A DNA stretch of 40,215 nt from Candidatus Blautia excrementigallinarum (GTDB lineage: Bacteria; Bacillota; Clostridia; Lachnospirales; Lachnospiraceae): the NCBI GenBank assembly GCA_019119235.1, contig DWXL01000015.1:1-40215 (forward strand). The letters run 5' to 3'. Both the position numbers and the translations under genes were made by a program. Below, in pieces: positions 16,875-25,571 of the stretch; positions within the stretch are counted from its first letter, which is position 1; each line of letters opens with the position of its first letter. The notes beneath the pieces are model-generated. The model did no database searches. It was not told the DNA's origin and saw only the letters and a program-made list of their open reading frames with translations.

Positions 16875-17222
16875 ATGAACGACATTATCAGAAACATCGA
16901 AGCTTCTCAGTTAAAAGCAGAAGCACCGGAATTCCGTGTAGGAGATACCGTAAGAGTGCATGCACTCATCAAAGAGGGAAACCGTGAGAGAGTTCAGGTT
17001 TTCGAGGGAACTGTACTGAAGAGACAGGGAGGAAGCTCCAGAGAGACTTTCACTGTAAGAAAGAACTCCAACGGCATCGGCGTAGAGAAGACATGGCCGC
17101 TGCATTCTCCCCACGTAGTTAAAGTAGAAGTTATCCGCCGCGGTAAAGTACGCCGTGCGAAACTGAACTACTTAAGAGACCGCGTAGGTAAAGCTGCCAA
17201 GGTTAAAGAGCGCGTGAGATAA
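16875..17222 (+). CDS. rplS: 50S ribosomal protein L19
   Basis: A 115-residue ribosomal protein at the interface of the two subunits, of usual length. Typical sequence: [56 protein letters not shown] and a C-terminal [24 protein letters not shown] lies eight bases before ATG. It has its own promoter and a strong terminator, and is followed by lepB-like, ylqF and rnhB, a gene order common in Firmicutes. Confidence 0.99.
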   Translation: MNDIIRNIEASQLKAEAPEFRVGDTVRVHALIKEGNRERVQVFEGTVLKRQGGSSRETFTVRKNSNGIGVEKTWPLHSPHVVKVEVIRRGKVRRAKLNYLRDRVGKAAKVKERVR

Positions 17223-17246
17223 TACAATTTCAGAGGTTTCTATGAG

Positions 17247-17280
17247 GAGGGACAATAACGACAGCTATTGTCCCTCTTTG
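17247..17280 (+). terminator. Terminator after rplS
   Basis: An 11-bp perfect stem, GAGGGACAATA (17247-17257) with TATTGTCCCTC (17266-17276), followed by TTTGTT. The T-run is short, so some read-through into the next gene is plausible. Confidence 0.8.
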
Positions 17281-17313
17281 TTAATATCAGATGATTTCAG
17301 TTGAGGACCGGAC

Positions 17314-17916
17314 ATGGACATCAGAAATATAAAGAACTGGAAAGAAAATCCCAAATATCAGGAAATGAAGCTGCGTATGCAGGATGTAAAAGTAAAAAAG
17401 ACGTTCCGCTGGATATTTGAAATCGCGGTGACGCTTGCTTTTGCGGCACTGACGGCTGTGTTAATGTTTCAGACTGTCACCATGCAGGAAAGCGCCATGG
17501 AACCTACCATCGAGGTGGGAGACAGCTTTTTTATGAATCGGGTGATCTATAAATTTTCTTCGCCAAAACGTGGAGATATTATTGTGTTCCGGACAGATGC
17601 CAGTGACGACGCGGCACTTCATATCCGGCGTGTGGTCGGGCTTCCCGGGGAGACGATCCTGATCAGGAACGGAAAGATTTACATAGATGGGGAAGAATAT
17701 ATGGAAAGCGGGAATTATCCAGCTGTTACCAATCCCGGACTGGCAGAAAACGGCGTTACTCTGAATTCAGGAGAATATTTTGTCCTGGGCGATAACCGGA
17801 ACAACAGCGAAGACAGCCGGTATGCAGATATCGGCATGGTAAAGAAGCGGTATATTGCGGGAAAACTGTGGTTTCTCTGCTCGCCGTTTGAAAAAGCAGG
17901 ATTTATGAGAGGTTAG
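17314..17916 (+). CDS. Signal peptidase I homologue lacking both catalytic residues
   Basis: A 200-residue membrane protein of the S26 family at the lepB position between rplS and ylqF. One N-terminal transmembrane segment (about 34-53) is followed by the catalytic-type domain. Boxes can be aligned: box B reads ESAMEPTIEVGD where active enzymes have SMxPT, so Ala61 stands at the nucleophile serine; box D reads HIRRVVGLPGE where active enzymes have KRVxGLPGD, so Arg105 stands at the general-base lysine. Box E, VLGDNRNNSEDSR, is intact. Ser60 is one residue off register. The fold is therefore kept but the Ser-Lys dyad seems lost; a regulatory or scaffold role, or a shifted serine, are possible. 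No frameshift is seen. Confidence 0.88.
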   Translation: MDIRNIKNWKENPKYQEMKLRMQDVKVKKTFRWIFEIAVTLAFAALTAVLMFQTVTMQESAMEPTIEVGDSFFMNRVIYKFSSPKRGDIIVFRTDASDDAALHIRRVVGLPGETILIRNGKIYIDGEEYMESGNYPAVTNPGLAENGVTLNSGEYFVLGDNRNNSEDSRYADIGMVKKRYIAGKLWFLCSPFEKAGFMRG

Positions 17917-17922
17917 ACAAAT

Positions 17923-18774
17923 ATGAATGTACAGTGGTATCCCGGTCATATGACCAAAGCAAAACGACAGATGCAGGAGGATCTGAAACTGATCGATCTG
18001 ATCATTGAGCTGGTGGATGCCCGGGTTCCCATTTCCAGCAGGAATCCGGATATTGACAGTCTGGGCCAGAATAAGGCAAGGCTGATCCTCCTGAATAAGG
18101 CGGATCTGGCTGACGAACGTCAGAATGAAGCCTGGAAGGAATATTTCCAGAACAGGGGGGTTCATGTGGTTAAGGTGGATTCCCGCAGCGGCGCGGGAAT
18201 GAAACAGGTGCATGCAATGATCCAGGAAGCGTGCAGAGATAAAATAGAGAGGGACAAAAAGCGGGGGATTAAAAGCCGCCCGGTCCGCGCCATGGTGGCG
18301 GGAATCCCCAATGTGGGAAAATCCACATTTATCAACAGTTTCGCAGGAAAAGCATGTACGAAAACAGGAAACAAGCCGGGAGTTACCAGAGGAAAACAGT
18401 GGATCCGGCTTAATAAAAATGTAGAACTTCTGGATACGCCGGGTATCCTCTGGCCGAAATTTGAGGATCAGAAGGTTGGAGAACGGCTGGCCTGTATCGG
18501 TTCTATCAAAGACGATCTCCTGAATATGGAAGAACTTGCGCTTATTCTGATCGCTTACTTAAAGGAGCGATATCCCGGAGCTCTGGAAAAACGATATGAA
18601 GTATCCGAAGGAGGAGAGGCTCTGGCAGTGATGGAAGAGATCGCGAAAGTCCGGGGCTGTGTAAAAAAAGGAGACGAACTGGATTACGCTAAAACTGCAG
18701 GGATCATCTTTGACGATTTCCGCAGCGGTAAAACAGGGCGTATCACTCTGGAATGGGCGGAGCAGGAAGTATGA
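17923..18774 (+). CDS. ylqF: Ribosome biogenesis GTPase YlqF/RbgA
   Basis: A 283-residue GTPase needed for late assembly of the 50S subunit. The G motifs are circularly permuted as in the family: G4 LLNKADLAD (about 50), G5 near KVDSRSG, then G1 GIPNVGKSTFIN (about 127-138), a G2 threonine in KPGVTRGKQW and G3 LLDTPGILWPKFE. The N-terminus VQWYPGHMTKAKR is the YlqF signature. ATG follows the lepB-like stop by six bases. It ends in an ATGA overlap with rnhB. Confidence 0.96.
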   Translation: MNVQWYPGHMTKAKRQMQEDLKLIDLIIELVDARVPISSRNPDIDSLGQNKARLILLNKADLADERQNEAWKEYFQNRGVHVVKVDSRSGAGMKQVHAMIQEACRDKIERDKKRGIKSRPVRAMVAGIPNVGKSTFINSFAGKACTKTGNKPGVTRGKQWIRLNKNVELLDTPGILWPKFEDQKVGERLACIGSIKDDLLNMEELALILIAYLKERYPGALEKRYEVSEGGEALAVMEEIAKVRGCVKKGDELDYAKTAGIIFDDFRSGKTGRITLEWAEQEV

Positions 18775-19526
18775 AAACAGTAAAAGAAATTACAGAAGAA
18801 TTCGAAACGCTTCCCTGCAGAGAACGGGGGGAGCTGTACCGGATTTATCAGGACGATCCGCGAAGCGGCGTACAGAAACTCCTGGAACGTTACCGGAAAA
18901 AAGACGAAGCTCTGGAGAAAGAAAAACTCCGGATGGATGAGATGCTTCAGTATGAACGGGAATACAGTCATCTGGGATATCTCTGCGGGATCGATGAGGC
19001 CGGGAGAGGCCCTCTTGCCGGTCCGGTGGTGGCAGGTGCTGTGATCCTGCCGCAGGATAAGAAGATCCTGTATCTGAATGATTCCAAGAAGCTTTCCCCG
19101 GCGAAACGGGAGGAACTTTATGATGTGATCATGGATGAGGCGGTGGCTGTGGGCGTCGGGATCGTGGGGCCGGCCAGTATCGACGAGATCAATATCCTGC
19201 AGGCGACTTACGAGGCCATGCGTCAGGCCCTGGGGAAACTTTCTGTGAGGCCTCAGCTTCTTCTCAACGATGCGGTAACTATACCGGGTGTGGATATGCC
19301 TCAGGTGCCGATCATCAAAGGAGACGCAAAAAGCGCTTCTATCGCGGCGGCCAGCATCATAGCGAAAGTCACAAGGGACAGGCTGATGCAGGATTATGAT
19401 AGAGCCCTTCCGGAATACGGATTTGCTTCAAATAAGGGGTACGGCTCGGCGGAGCACATCGCGGCGCTGAAGAAATACGGACCGTCTCCCATTCACAGAA
19501 AAAGTTTTATCACGCATTTCATATAA
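18771..19526 (+). CDS. rnhB: Ribonuclease HII
   Basis: A 251-residue endonuclease that cuts RNA in RNA-DNA hybrids and removes misincorporated ribonucleotides. The RNase HII core starts with GIDEAGRGPLAGPVVAGAVI (about residues 72-91; acidic residues Asp74 and Glu75), followed by LNDSKKLSPAKRE, an internal PLL-type ND pair (LLLNDAV) and SIAAASIIAKVTRD. A 70-residue N-terminal extension precedes it, as in B. subtilis RnhB. The start is placed at 18771 (ATGA overlap with ylqF, GGAAG upstream) rather than the in-frame ATG at 18753. Confidence 0.95.
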   Translation: MKTVKEITEEFETLPCRERGELYRIYQDDPRSGVQKLLERYRKKDEALEKEKLRMDEMLQYEREYSHLGYLCGIDEAGRGPLAGPVVAGAVILPQDKKILYLNDSKKLSPAKREELYDVIMDEAVAVGVGIVGPASIDEINILQATYEAMRQALGKLSVRPQLLLNDAVTIPGVDMPQVPIIKGDAKSASIAAASIIAKVTRDRLMQDYDRALPEYGFASNKGYGSAEHIAALKKYGPSPIHRKSFITHFI

Positions 19527-19566
19527 CAAAAGATACCTACATAAAACATTGAAAAGGTGAAGTTCT

Positions 19567-19917
19567 ATAAATAAACGGGAAACAGGCGGCTGCTATGAAC
19601 ATAAGGCGGCCGCTTTTCTGGAATCACGGGGACTTAAAGTCCTTGAACACAACTTCCGCTGCCGTACCGGAGAGATCGATCTAGTCGCCAGGGACGGAGG
19701 GTATCTGGTGTTTGTTGAGGTAAAATACAGACACAATAAAACAAGCGGCCGTGCAGCGGCTGCAGTGGACAGAAGGAAACAGCACATGATCAGCCGAACT
19801 GCGCTGCTTTATCTCATGTGCCGCGGATACAGCGAGTGTACAGACTGCCGCTTTGACGTGGTGGCTTTTGACGGGGAGAAGATCCAGTGGATACGAAATG
19901 CTTTTGATTTCATCTGA
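19567..19917 (+). CDS. yraN: YraN/UPF0102 family endonuclease-like protein with apparent ATA start
   Basis: A 116-residue protein of the UPF0102 family, with a restriction-endonuclease-like fold. The conserved parts are present: ESRGLKVLEHNFRCRTGEIDLVARD and FVEVKYRHN, with the Glu/Asp/Glu-x-Lys set of the fold. The frame is open only from after TGA 19558-19560, and contains no ATG, GTG or TTG before 19708, which would cut away the conserved first half. The codon where the family has M of MNKR is ATA at 19567, with AAGGTGA six bases upstream. So translation either starts at AUA, or a point change has weakened the gene. It lies 40 bases after rnhB, its usual neighbour. Confidence 0.85.
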   Translation: MNKRETGGCYEHKAAAFLESRGLKVLEHNFRCRTGEIDLVARDGGYLVFVEVKYRHNKTSGRAAAAVDRRKQHMISRTALLYLMCRGYSECTDCRFDVVAFDGEKIQWIRNAFDFI

Positions 19918-19972
19918 ATCCGTGGACCGATAGTAAAAGATACAGATAAAATAAGATGTTCAGGAGAAGAAT

Positions 19973-20824
19973 ATGGAGATAAAATGGACCGGGGATGGCT
20001 ATCCTCATATGAATATAAAAGAAAATAAAGGCGTTACATATCTGACATTTCCCGCGCTGGAAAAAGAGGAGGGATTTGTGCATGCCTTCAGTACCCGTCT
20101 GGGCGGTGTGAGCGAAGGAATCTACGCCTCCATGAACTTGAGTTTTACCAGAGGGGATAAAGAGGAGGCGGTCCGGGAGAATTTCAGAAGATTTTCCGAC
20201 GCCCTGGGTTTTTTGCCGGAGGATATCGTATGCTCCAGCCAGACACATACAGCTAATGTAAGGGTGATGACGGAAAAAGACAGAGGAAACGGCGTAACAC
20301 GTCCGGGGGTCTACGAAGACGTGGACGGCATGATCACGGATGTTCCCGGGGTGGTCCTGGCGACCTTTTACGCGGACTGTGTGCCTCTGTATTTCGTGGA
20401 TCCTGTACACAGGGCTGTGGGGCTTTCCCATTCCGGATGGAGAGGGACCGCCGCCGGCATCGGAAGGGTGACGGTAAGAAAAATGCAGGAAACATATGGC
20501 ACAAGGCCGGCGGATATACGAAGCGCGATCGGGCCGTCCATCTGCCAGGAATGCTACGAGGTGAGCGAGGACGTGATCCTTGAGTTCAGAGACGCCTTCC
20601 CCAAAGAAAACTGGAAAGACTTGTTCTACCGAAAAGAGAACGGGAAATATCAGCTGAATCTTCAGAAAGCCAACCGTCTGATCATGATGGACGCGGGCAT
20701 TCCGGCTGAGAATATTTCCCTCCCGGGAATTTGTACATGCTGTAATCCGGAATTCCTTTTTTCCCACAGGGCGTCAAAAGGGCGCCGGGGAAACCTCGGC
20801 GCCTTTCTGGGAATTCGGAAATAA
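19973..20824 (+). CDS. pgeF: Peptidoglycan editing factor PgeF (YfiH/DUF152, formerly polyphenol oxidase family)
   Basis: A 283-residue cytosolic protein. The metal-site motifs are kept: SSQTHTANVRVM (about 88-99), FYADCVPLYF (about 133-142) and HSGWRGTAAGIG (about 152-163), followed by IGPSICQECYEV and a late CTCCNPEFLFSHR. The family removes wrongly added L-Ser from peptidoglycan precursors; purine nucleoside hydrolysis has been described for homologues and copper laccase annotations are older. AGGAGAAG precedes the ATG. It is probably the last gene of the ylqF-rnhB-yraN string and converges on prs with three bases between stop codons. Confidence 0.92.
   Translation: MEIKWTGDGYPHMNIKENKGVTYLTFPALEKEEGFVHAFSTRLGGVSEGIYASMNLSFTRGDKEEAVRENFRRFSDALGFLPEDIVCSSQTHTANVRVMTEKDRGNGVTRPGVYEDVDGMITDVPGVVLATFYADCVPLYFVDPVHRAVGLSHSGWRGTAAGIGRVTVRKMQETYGTRPADIRSAIGPSICQECYEVSEDVILEFRDAFPKENWKDLFYRKENGKYQLNLQKANRLIMMDAGIPAENISLPGICTCCNPEFLFSHRASKGRRGNLGAFLGIRK
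20781..20803. terminator. Stem-loop in the 3' end of pgeF, likely terminator of prs
   Basis: GGCGCCGGGG (20781-20790) pairs with CCTCGGCGCC (20794-20803) around AAA. Read on the minus strand it is followed by CTTTTG, which suits termination of prs inside the convergent pgeF; on the plus strand TTTC follows. Confidence 0.55.
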
Positions 20825-20827
20825 TGA

Positions 20828-21997
20828 TCAGTTTTTTACTTTACGCATCAACTCCATAATCTTGTCATTGCTGGAACGTACTTTTTCAACAGAAACGTCA
20901 TGATTGATGATATCGATGATGCTGGCCAGATACTTGCTCATGTTGGCCTCGATATAATAGGGCTTCGTGAGCAGGTCCGGTATCCTGTAGTTAAGATTGG
21001 TGGTGATCACCTTATCGATCCAGCCCCGGTTGTAGTAGTCGTCAAACTTGTCAAGCCCGTCTGTGAAAAGCCCGTATGTAGTACAGATAAATACGCGCTT
21101 CGCATGGCGTTCCTTGAGCTGTTTGGCTACGTCAAGCATACTCTCGCCGGATGAGATCATATCGTCGATAATTACAACATCCTTGCCTTCTACGGAATCA
21201 CCGAGGAATTCGTGAGCCACGATGGGGTTCTTGCCGTTTACGATAGTGGAGTAGTCGCGGCGTTTGTAAAACATTCCCATATCGACTCCAAGGATATTGG
21301 AGAAATATACCGCTCTTGACATAGCGCCTTCGTCGGGACTGATGATCATGAGATGATCGTTGTCCAGCCTGAAATCCGGCACATTCTTCACCAGAGCCTT
21401 CAGAAACTGATAGGTGGGGAAGAAATTGTCGAATCCGTTCAGAGGAATGGAGTTCTGAACGCGGGGATCGTGAGCGTCGAAAGTGATAAAGTTGGAAACG
21501 CCCATATCGCTCAATTCCTTGAGAGCCAGAGCGCAGTCCAGAGATTCTCTTTTGGAGCGGCGGTGCTGGCGTCCTTCATACAGGAACGGCATGATCACAT
21601 TGATCCTGTGAGCCTTGCCTGTGGAAGCGGAAATGATCCTCTTCAGATCCTGATAATGGTTGTCCGGAGACATATGGTTTACATGGCCGCAGACGGTGTA
21701 TGTCTCGCTGTAATTCGTGATATCCACCATGATAAAGAGGTCTGCGCCGCGGACGGATTCTTTGATGTAGCCTTTGCCTTCGCCGGTTCCGAAACGAACG
21801 CATTCACATTCGACAAGGAAAGACGGTTCGCTGTAACCCTGCGGTATAATGCTGGGCTGTTTCTTTTCCACAAGTTCTCTACGGAATTTCACAAGTTTCT
21901 TGTCTACTTCCTTCGCCAGGTCCTGACAGCCGGAAAGAGCGGCGATGCGGATGGGGGCGACAGGAAGAGATTTTTCAAGTAACTCTATATTGGGCAT
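20828..21997 (-). CDS. prs: Ribose-phosphate pyrophosphokinase (PRPP synthetase)
   Basis: A 389-residue enzyme that makes PRPP from ribose-5-phosphate and ATP for nucleotide, His and Trp synthesis. The PRPP-binding loop VVIIDDMISSGESMLDVAKQ lies at about 275-294, the two-domain PRT fold is recognisable (ITFDAHDPRVQNSIP; ISPDEGAMSRAVYFSN; KRRDYSTIVNG as the catalytic flexible loop). At 389 residues it is longer than the usual 310-320, with about 40 extra residues at the N-terminus and internal insertions; this long form occurs in Lachnospiraceae. A second, standard prs may exist elsewhere. AGGAGG lies eight bases before the ATG on the minus strand. Confidence 0.92.
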   Translation of the reverse strand: MPNIELLEKSLPVAPIRIAALSGCQDLAKEVDKKLVKFRRELVEKKQPSIIPQGYSEPSFLVECECVRFGTGEGKGYIKESVRGADLFIMVDITNYSETYTVCGHVNHMSPDNHYQDLKRIISASTGKAHRINVIMPFLYEGRQHRRSKRESLDCALALKELSDMGVSNFITFDAHDPRVQNSIPLNGFDNFFPTYQFLKALVKNVPDFRLDNDHLMIISPDEGAMSRAVYFSNILGVDMGMFYKRRDYSTIVNGKNPIVAHEFLGDSVEGKDVVIIDDMISSGESMLDVAKQLKERHAKRVFICTTYGLFTDGLDKFDDYYNRGWIDKVITTNLNYRIPDLLTKPYYIEANMSKYLASIIDIINHDVSVEKVRSSNDKIMELMRKVKN

Positions 21998-22100
21998 GAT
22001 TTTCCTCCTGGGTTCGTGTTTTCAAAGTTGTCGGGCATCATATACAATGACGCTACTACTACATTTATAACATTTGCCCTAAATCCCGTCAAGGAATTTA

Positions 22101-22129
22101 TTGATTTTTACTTCTGAAATTGTTATGAT
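22101..22129 (+). promoter_or_regulatory. Promoter of the DUF512-der-plsY-gpsA unit
   Basis: TTGATT (22101-22106), 17 bases, TATGAT (22124-22129) with an extended TGT. The TTG at 22101 is the -35, not a start codon. Confidence 0.8.
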
Positions 22130-22196
22130 AGTAGCGACACAGAGAGAAAAACAGACTGTAAATAACAGTGGATATATAGCAGCAGAGGGAATCAGA

Positions 22197-23579
22197 TTGA
22201 AAGAAAAAAGACATGTGATCTCCAGGGTCCTTCCGGGAAGTATTGCCGAGGAGCTTGAACTGGAACCGGGAGATATTCTGGCAGCGATCAACGGCCAGCC
22301 GGTGGAGGACGTATTCGATTACCGGTATCTTATGAACGATGAATATGTGACGCTTCTGGTGGAGAAGGCAGACGGAGAACTCTGGGAACTGGAAGTGGAG
22401 AAGGAGTTTGAGGAGGATCTGGGCGCGGAGTTTGAGAACGGGCTGATGGACGACTACCGTTCCTGCAGCAACCGCTGTATTTTTTGTTTCATTGACCAGA
22501 TGCCTCCCGGAATGCGGGAAACATTATATTTTAAAGACGACGATTCCCGGCTGTCTTTTCTTCAGGGGAATTATGTGACTCTGACCAATATGAGCAGGAA
22601 AGATATCGATCGTGTGATCCGGTACCGCCTGGAACCCATAAATATCTCTTTCCAGGCCATGAATCCGGAACTGCGGTGCAGGATGCTGCATAACCGTTTT
22701 GCGGGCGAGGCGCTTGAGAAGGTGGATCTTCTTTATGAAGCCGGTATTTCCATGAACGGCCAGATCGTCCTATGTAAAGGAATTAACGATGGCAGCGAAC
22801 TGGAGTACAGTCTTGAGAAGCTTTCCGCTTACGCTCCGGTTCTTCAGAGCGTTTCCGTGGTCCCGGTGGGGCTTACGAAATTTCGCGAAGGTCTTTTTCC
22901 CCTTGAACCATTTACGGAAGAAGATGCGGAGAAAGTGCTTGAACAGATACACCGCTGGCAGAAGGCCATGTATGAGAAACACGGGATCCATTTTGTCCAT
23001 GCTTCGGATGAATGGTATATTCTCGCCGGACAGGAGCTTCCGGAGGAAGAGCGCTATGACGGTTATATCCAGCTGGAGAACGGCGTGGGAATGCTGCGGC
23101 TTCTGGGTACGGAAGTGAAGGCCGCTCTTGAAGAGCGCGCCGGCGACGACAGGAAGCTGAGGATTTCTGCGGCTACCGGAAAACTTGCCGCGCCATACCT
23201 CAGACAATGTATGGACGCGATACATGAGAAATTCCCTCGTGTTAATGTAGAAGTACATGAGATCTCGAACCGTTTTTTCGGCGAAAGGATTACGGTGTCC
23301 GGTCTGATCACGGGACAGGACCTGAAAGAACAGCTGACGGGACAGGACCTGGGAGAGCGGCTTCTGATCCCCTGCAATATGCTCCGCAGCGGAGAGGATG
23401 TTTTTCTTGACGACATGACAGTGGAAGAGCTTTCCGAAGCCCTGAACACCGAGATCGTAGTGGCAGATGAAGATGGAGCGGATCTGGTATCTTCCGTACT
23501 GGATCCCCCTGACCATAAAAAACAGATAAGGAGACAGATGTATGAGCAAACCAGTAGTAGCGATCGTGGGAAGGCCTAA
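22197..23579 (+). CDS. PDZ/DUF512 radical-SAM-like protein
   Basis: A 460-residue protein if read from TTG 22197, chosen because AGAGGGA lies six bases upstream, because the family N-terminus ([20 protein letters not shown]) follows directly, and because upstream starts fall in the promoter. Order: PDZ-like domain (1-75), cysteine motif [14 protein letters not shown] (CX3CX2C, about residues 91-98) of radical SAM type, a TIM-barrel-like middle and the DUF512 C-terminal domain (about 235-440). The biochemical role of the family is unknown. It occurs next to der in many Firmicutes. Its last 38 bases overlap the start of der in another frame, so the C-terminus after LDPPDHKK may be poorly conserved. 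Confidence 0.88.
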   Translation: MKEKRHVISRVLPGSIAEELELEPGDILAAINGQPVEDVFDYRYLMNDEYVTLLVEKADGELWELEVEKEFEEDLGAEFENGLMDDYRSCSNRCIFCFIDQMPPGMRETLYFKDDDSRLSFLQGNYVTLTNMSRKDIDRVIRYRLEPINISFQAMNPELRCRMLHNRFAGEALEKVDLLYEAGISMNGQIVLCKGINDGSELEYSLEKLSAYAPVLQSVSVVPVGLTKFREGLFPLEPFTEEDAEKVLEQIHRWQKAMYEKHGIHFVHASDEWYILAGQELPEEERYDGYIQLENGVGMLRLLGTEVKAALEERAGDDRKLRISAATGKLAAPYLRQCMDAIHEKFPRVNVEVHEISNRFFGERITVSGLITGQDLKEQLTGQDLGERLLIPCNMLRSGEDVFLDDMTVEELSEALNTEIVVADEDGADLVSSVLDPPDHKKQIRRQMYEQTSSSDRGKA

Positions 23580-24864
23580 TGTGGGCAAATCCACGTTGTT
23601 CAATGTGCTTGCCGGAGAGATGATCTCCATTGTCAAGGACACGCCCGGTGTGACCCGGGACCGGATCTACGCGGATGTGACCTGGCTGGATCATTCCTTT
23701 ACCCTCATTGATACAGGCGGAATCGAGCCTGACAGCAGCGATATCATTTTATCCCAGATGAGGGAGCAGGCCCAGATCGCCATAGATACGGCGGATGTGA
23801 TTATTTTTATCACCGACGTCCGCCAGGGCCTTGTGGACGCCGACGCCAAGGTGGCGGATATGCTTCGCCGCAGCCAGAAGCCGGTGCTTCTTGTAGTTAA
23901 TAAGGTAGACAGCCTTCAGAAATATATGATGGATGTTTACGAGTTCTATAATCTGGGCATCGGAGAGCCGATTGCCATTTCCGCGGCCAACCGCACAGGG
24001 ATCGGAGATCTTCTTGACGAGGTTGTGAAGGAGTTCCCCGAAGGCGCGGGAGAAGATGAGGACGACGACATTCCCCGGATCGCCGTGGTGGGTAAACCCA
24101 ACGTGGGCAAATCCTCGCTGATTAACAGGCTTCTGGGACAGGACCGTGTGATCGTATCGGATATTGCCGGAACCACCAGGGACGCGGTGGATACGAAAGT
24201 CAAATGGCAGGGAAAAGAATATATTTTCATTGATACCGCCGGACTTCGCCGCAAGGGAAAAGTGAAAGAAGAAATTGAGAGATACAGTGTGATCCGCACA
24301 GTCACTGCGGTGGAGCGGGCTCACGTGGTGGTTATGCTGATCGACGCCGTGGAGGGCGTGACGGAACAGGACGCCAAGATCGCCGGGATCGCCCATGAGA
24401 AGGGCAAGGGCGTGATCATTGCCGTCAACAAGTGGGACGCGGTGGAGAAGGACGATAAGACGATCTATAAATTTACCAACAGGATCCGCGAGGTGCTTTC
24501 GTACATGCCGTACGCGGAGATCGTCTTCATCTCGGCCAAAACGGGACAGAGGATCCCGCGCCTGTTCGAGACCATCGATATGGTGATCGAGAACCAGACG
24601 CTGCGGATCCAGACGGGAGTGCTTAACGAGATCCTTTCCGAAGCGGTGGCGATGCAGCAGCCGCCCTCCGACAGGGGCAAGCGCCTGAAGATCTTCTATA
24701 TGACACAGATAGGAGTACGCCCGCCTACTTTTGTTATTTTTGTAAATGACAGGGAACTGATGCATTTTTCCTACACCAGATATATTGAAAACAAGATCAG
24801 GGAGGCTTTCGGCTTCCGCGGAACCTCTCTGAAATTCATTATCCGTCAGCGGGGAGAGAAGTGA
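23542..24864 (+). CDS. der: Ribosome assembly GTPase Der (EngA)
   Basis: A 440-residue essential GTPase with two tandem G domains and a C-terminal KH-like domain, acting in 50S maturation. First G domain: [12 protein letters not shown] (about 9-20), VTRDR, DTGGIEP, NKVD (about 119-122). Second: [12 protein letters not shown] (about 185-196), [19 protein letters not shown] and [10 protein letters not shown]. The KH-like domain occupies about 355-440 ([13 protein letters not shown]). AAGGAG lies in the end of the upstream gene. The TGA stop overlaps the GTG codon at 24861. Confidence 0.98.
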   Translation: MSKPVVAIVGRPNVGKSTLFNVLAGEMISIVKDTPGVTRDRIYADVTWLDHSFTLIDTGGIEPDSSDIILSQMREQAQIAIDTADVIIFITDVRQGLVDADAKVADMLRRSQKPVLLVVNKVDSLQKYMMDVYEFYNLGIGEPIAISAANRTGIGDLLDEVVKEFPEGAGEDEDDDIPRIAVVGKPNVGKSSLINRLLGQDRVIVSDIAGTTRDAVDTKVKWQGKEYIFIDTAGLRRKGKVKEEIERYSVIRTVTAVERAHVVVMLIDAVEGVTEQDAKIAGIAHEKGKGVIIAVNKWDAVEKDDKTIYKFTNRIREVLSYMPYAEIVFISAKTGQRIPRLFETIDMVIENQTLRIQTGVLNEILSEAVAMQQPPSDRGKRLKIFYMTQIGVRPPTFVIFVNDRELMHFSYTRYIENKIREAFGFRGTSLKFIIRQRGEK

Positions 24865-24866
24865 TT

Positions 24867-25508
24867 ATGGAACGAATTATCTGTCTGATCATCGGATATA
24901 TATGCGGCCTGTTTCAGACTTCCTATATTATCGGCAGAATGCATAAAACCGATATCCGGGAACATGGAAGCGGAAACGCGGGAACGACCAACGCGCTGCG
25001 AACCTTCGGCAAAAAGGCGGGAGCGCTGACTCTTCTGGGAGACATCCTGAAATGCGTGATCGCGGTCCTGCTGGCGAATCTCATTTTCGGAAAGAGCTGC
25101 GGGGACATTATGCCGCTTCTTTCCGTGTACGCTGCGGCGGGATGCATCCTGGGACATAATTTCCCGGCTTACCTGAACTTCCGCGGCGGGAAAGGATTCG
25201 CTGCGTCGGTGGGATTTATCCTTATTTTTGACTGGAAGATCTTCCTTGTGGGAGCGGTGGTGTTTTTCGCCGTGTTTTTCCTGACCCACTATGTATCCCT
25301 GGGGTCCCTGAGCGCCTATGTGACGGCGTTCCTCGGAATGATCCTGCGGGGAGAGGGCGGCGCGTACGGAATGGATAAGAGCCATATGATGGAAATGTAT
25401 ATTCTCATGGCGGCGCTTACGCTGCTGGCTTTCTACAAGCACCGTTCCAATATCGTCCGTCTGATCCACGGAAACGAGAACCGCATATATCTCACGAAGA
25501 AACAGTAG
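24867..25508 (+). CDS. plsY: Glycerol-3-phosphate acyltransferase PlsY
   Basis: A 213-residue membrane enzyme that moves an acyl group from acyl-phosphate to glycerol-3-phosphate, the first step of phospholipid synthesis (with PlsX). Three conserved loops are seen: GSGNAGTTNALRTFGKKAG (about 36-54), GHNFPAYLNFRGGKGFA (about 96-112) and a later region after YVSLGS. Five or so transmembrane segments surround them. ATG 24867 is chosen; GTG 24861 is possible because it gives a GTGA overlap with der. The gene is followed by gpsA, which makes its substrate, so the two are functionally linked. Confidence 0.96.
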   Translation: MERIICLIIGYICGLFQTSYIIGRMHKTDIREHGSGNAGTTNALRTFGKKAGALTLLGDILKCVIAVLLANLIFGKSCGDIMPLLSVYAAAGCILGHNFPAYLNFRGGKGFAASVGFILIFDWKIFLVGAVVFFAVFFLTHYVSLGSLSAYVTAFLGMILRGEGGAYGMDKSHMMEMYILMAALTLLAFYKHRSNIVRLIHGNENRIYLTKKQ

Positions 25509-25571
25509 CGTTATGCCGGCTGTCATGTAATACAGCCCTCTATAAAAACGAAAGGTAAAAAGGTGGAGAGA

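Noticed and set aside
22101-22196. TTG start at 22101 for the DUF512 gene
   Set aside because: It coincides with the -35 of an extended -10 promoter; the family N-terminus begins at TTG 22197.
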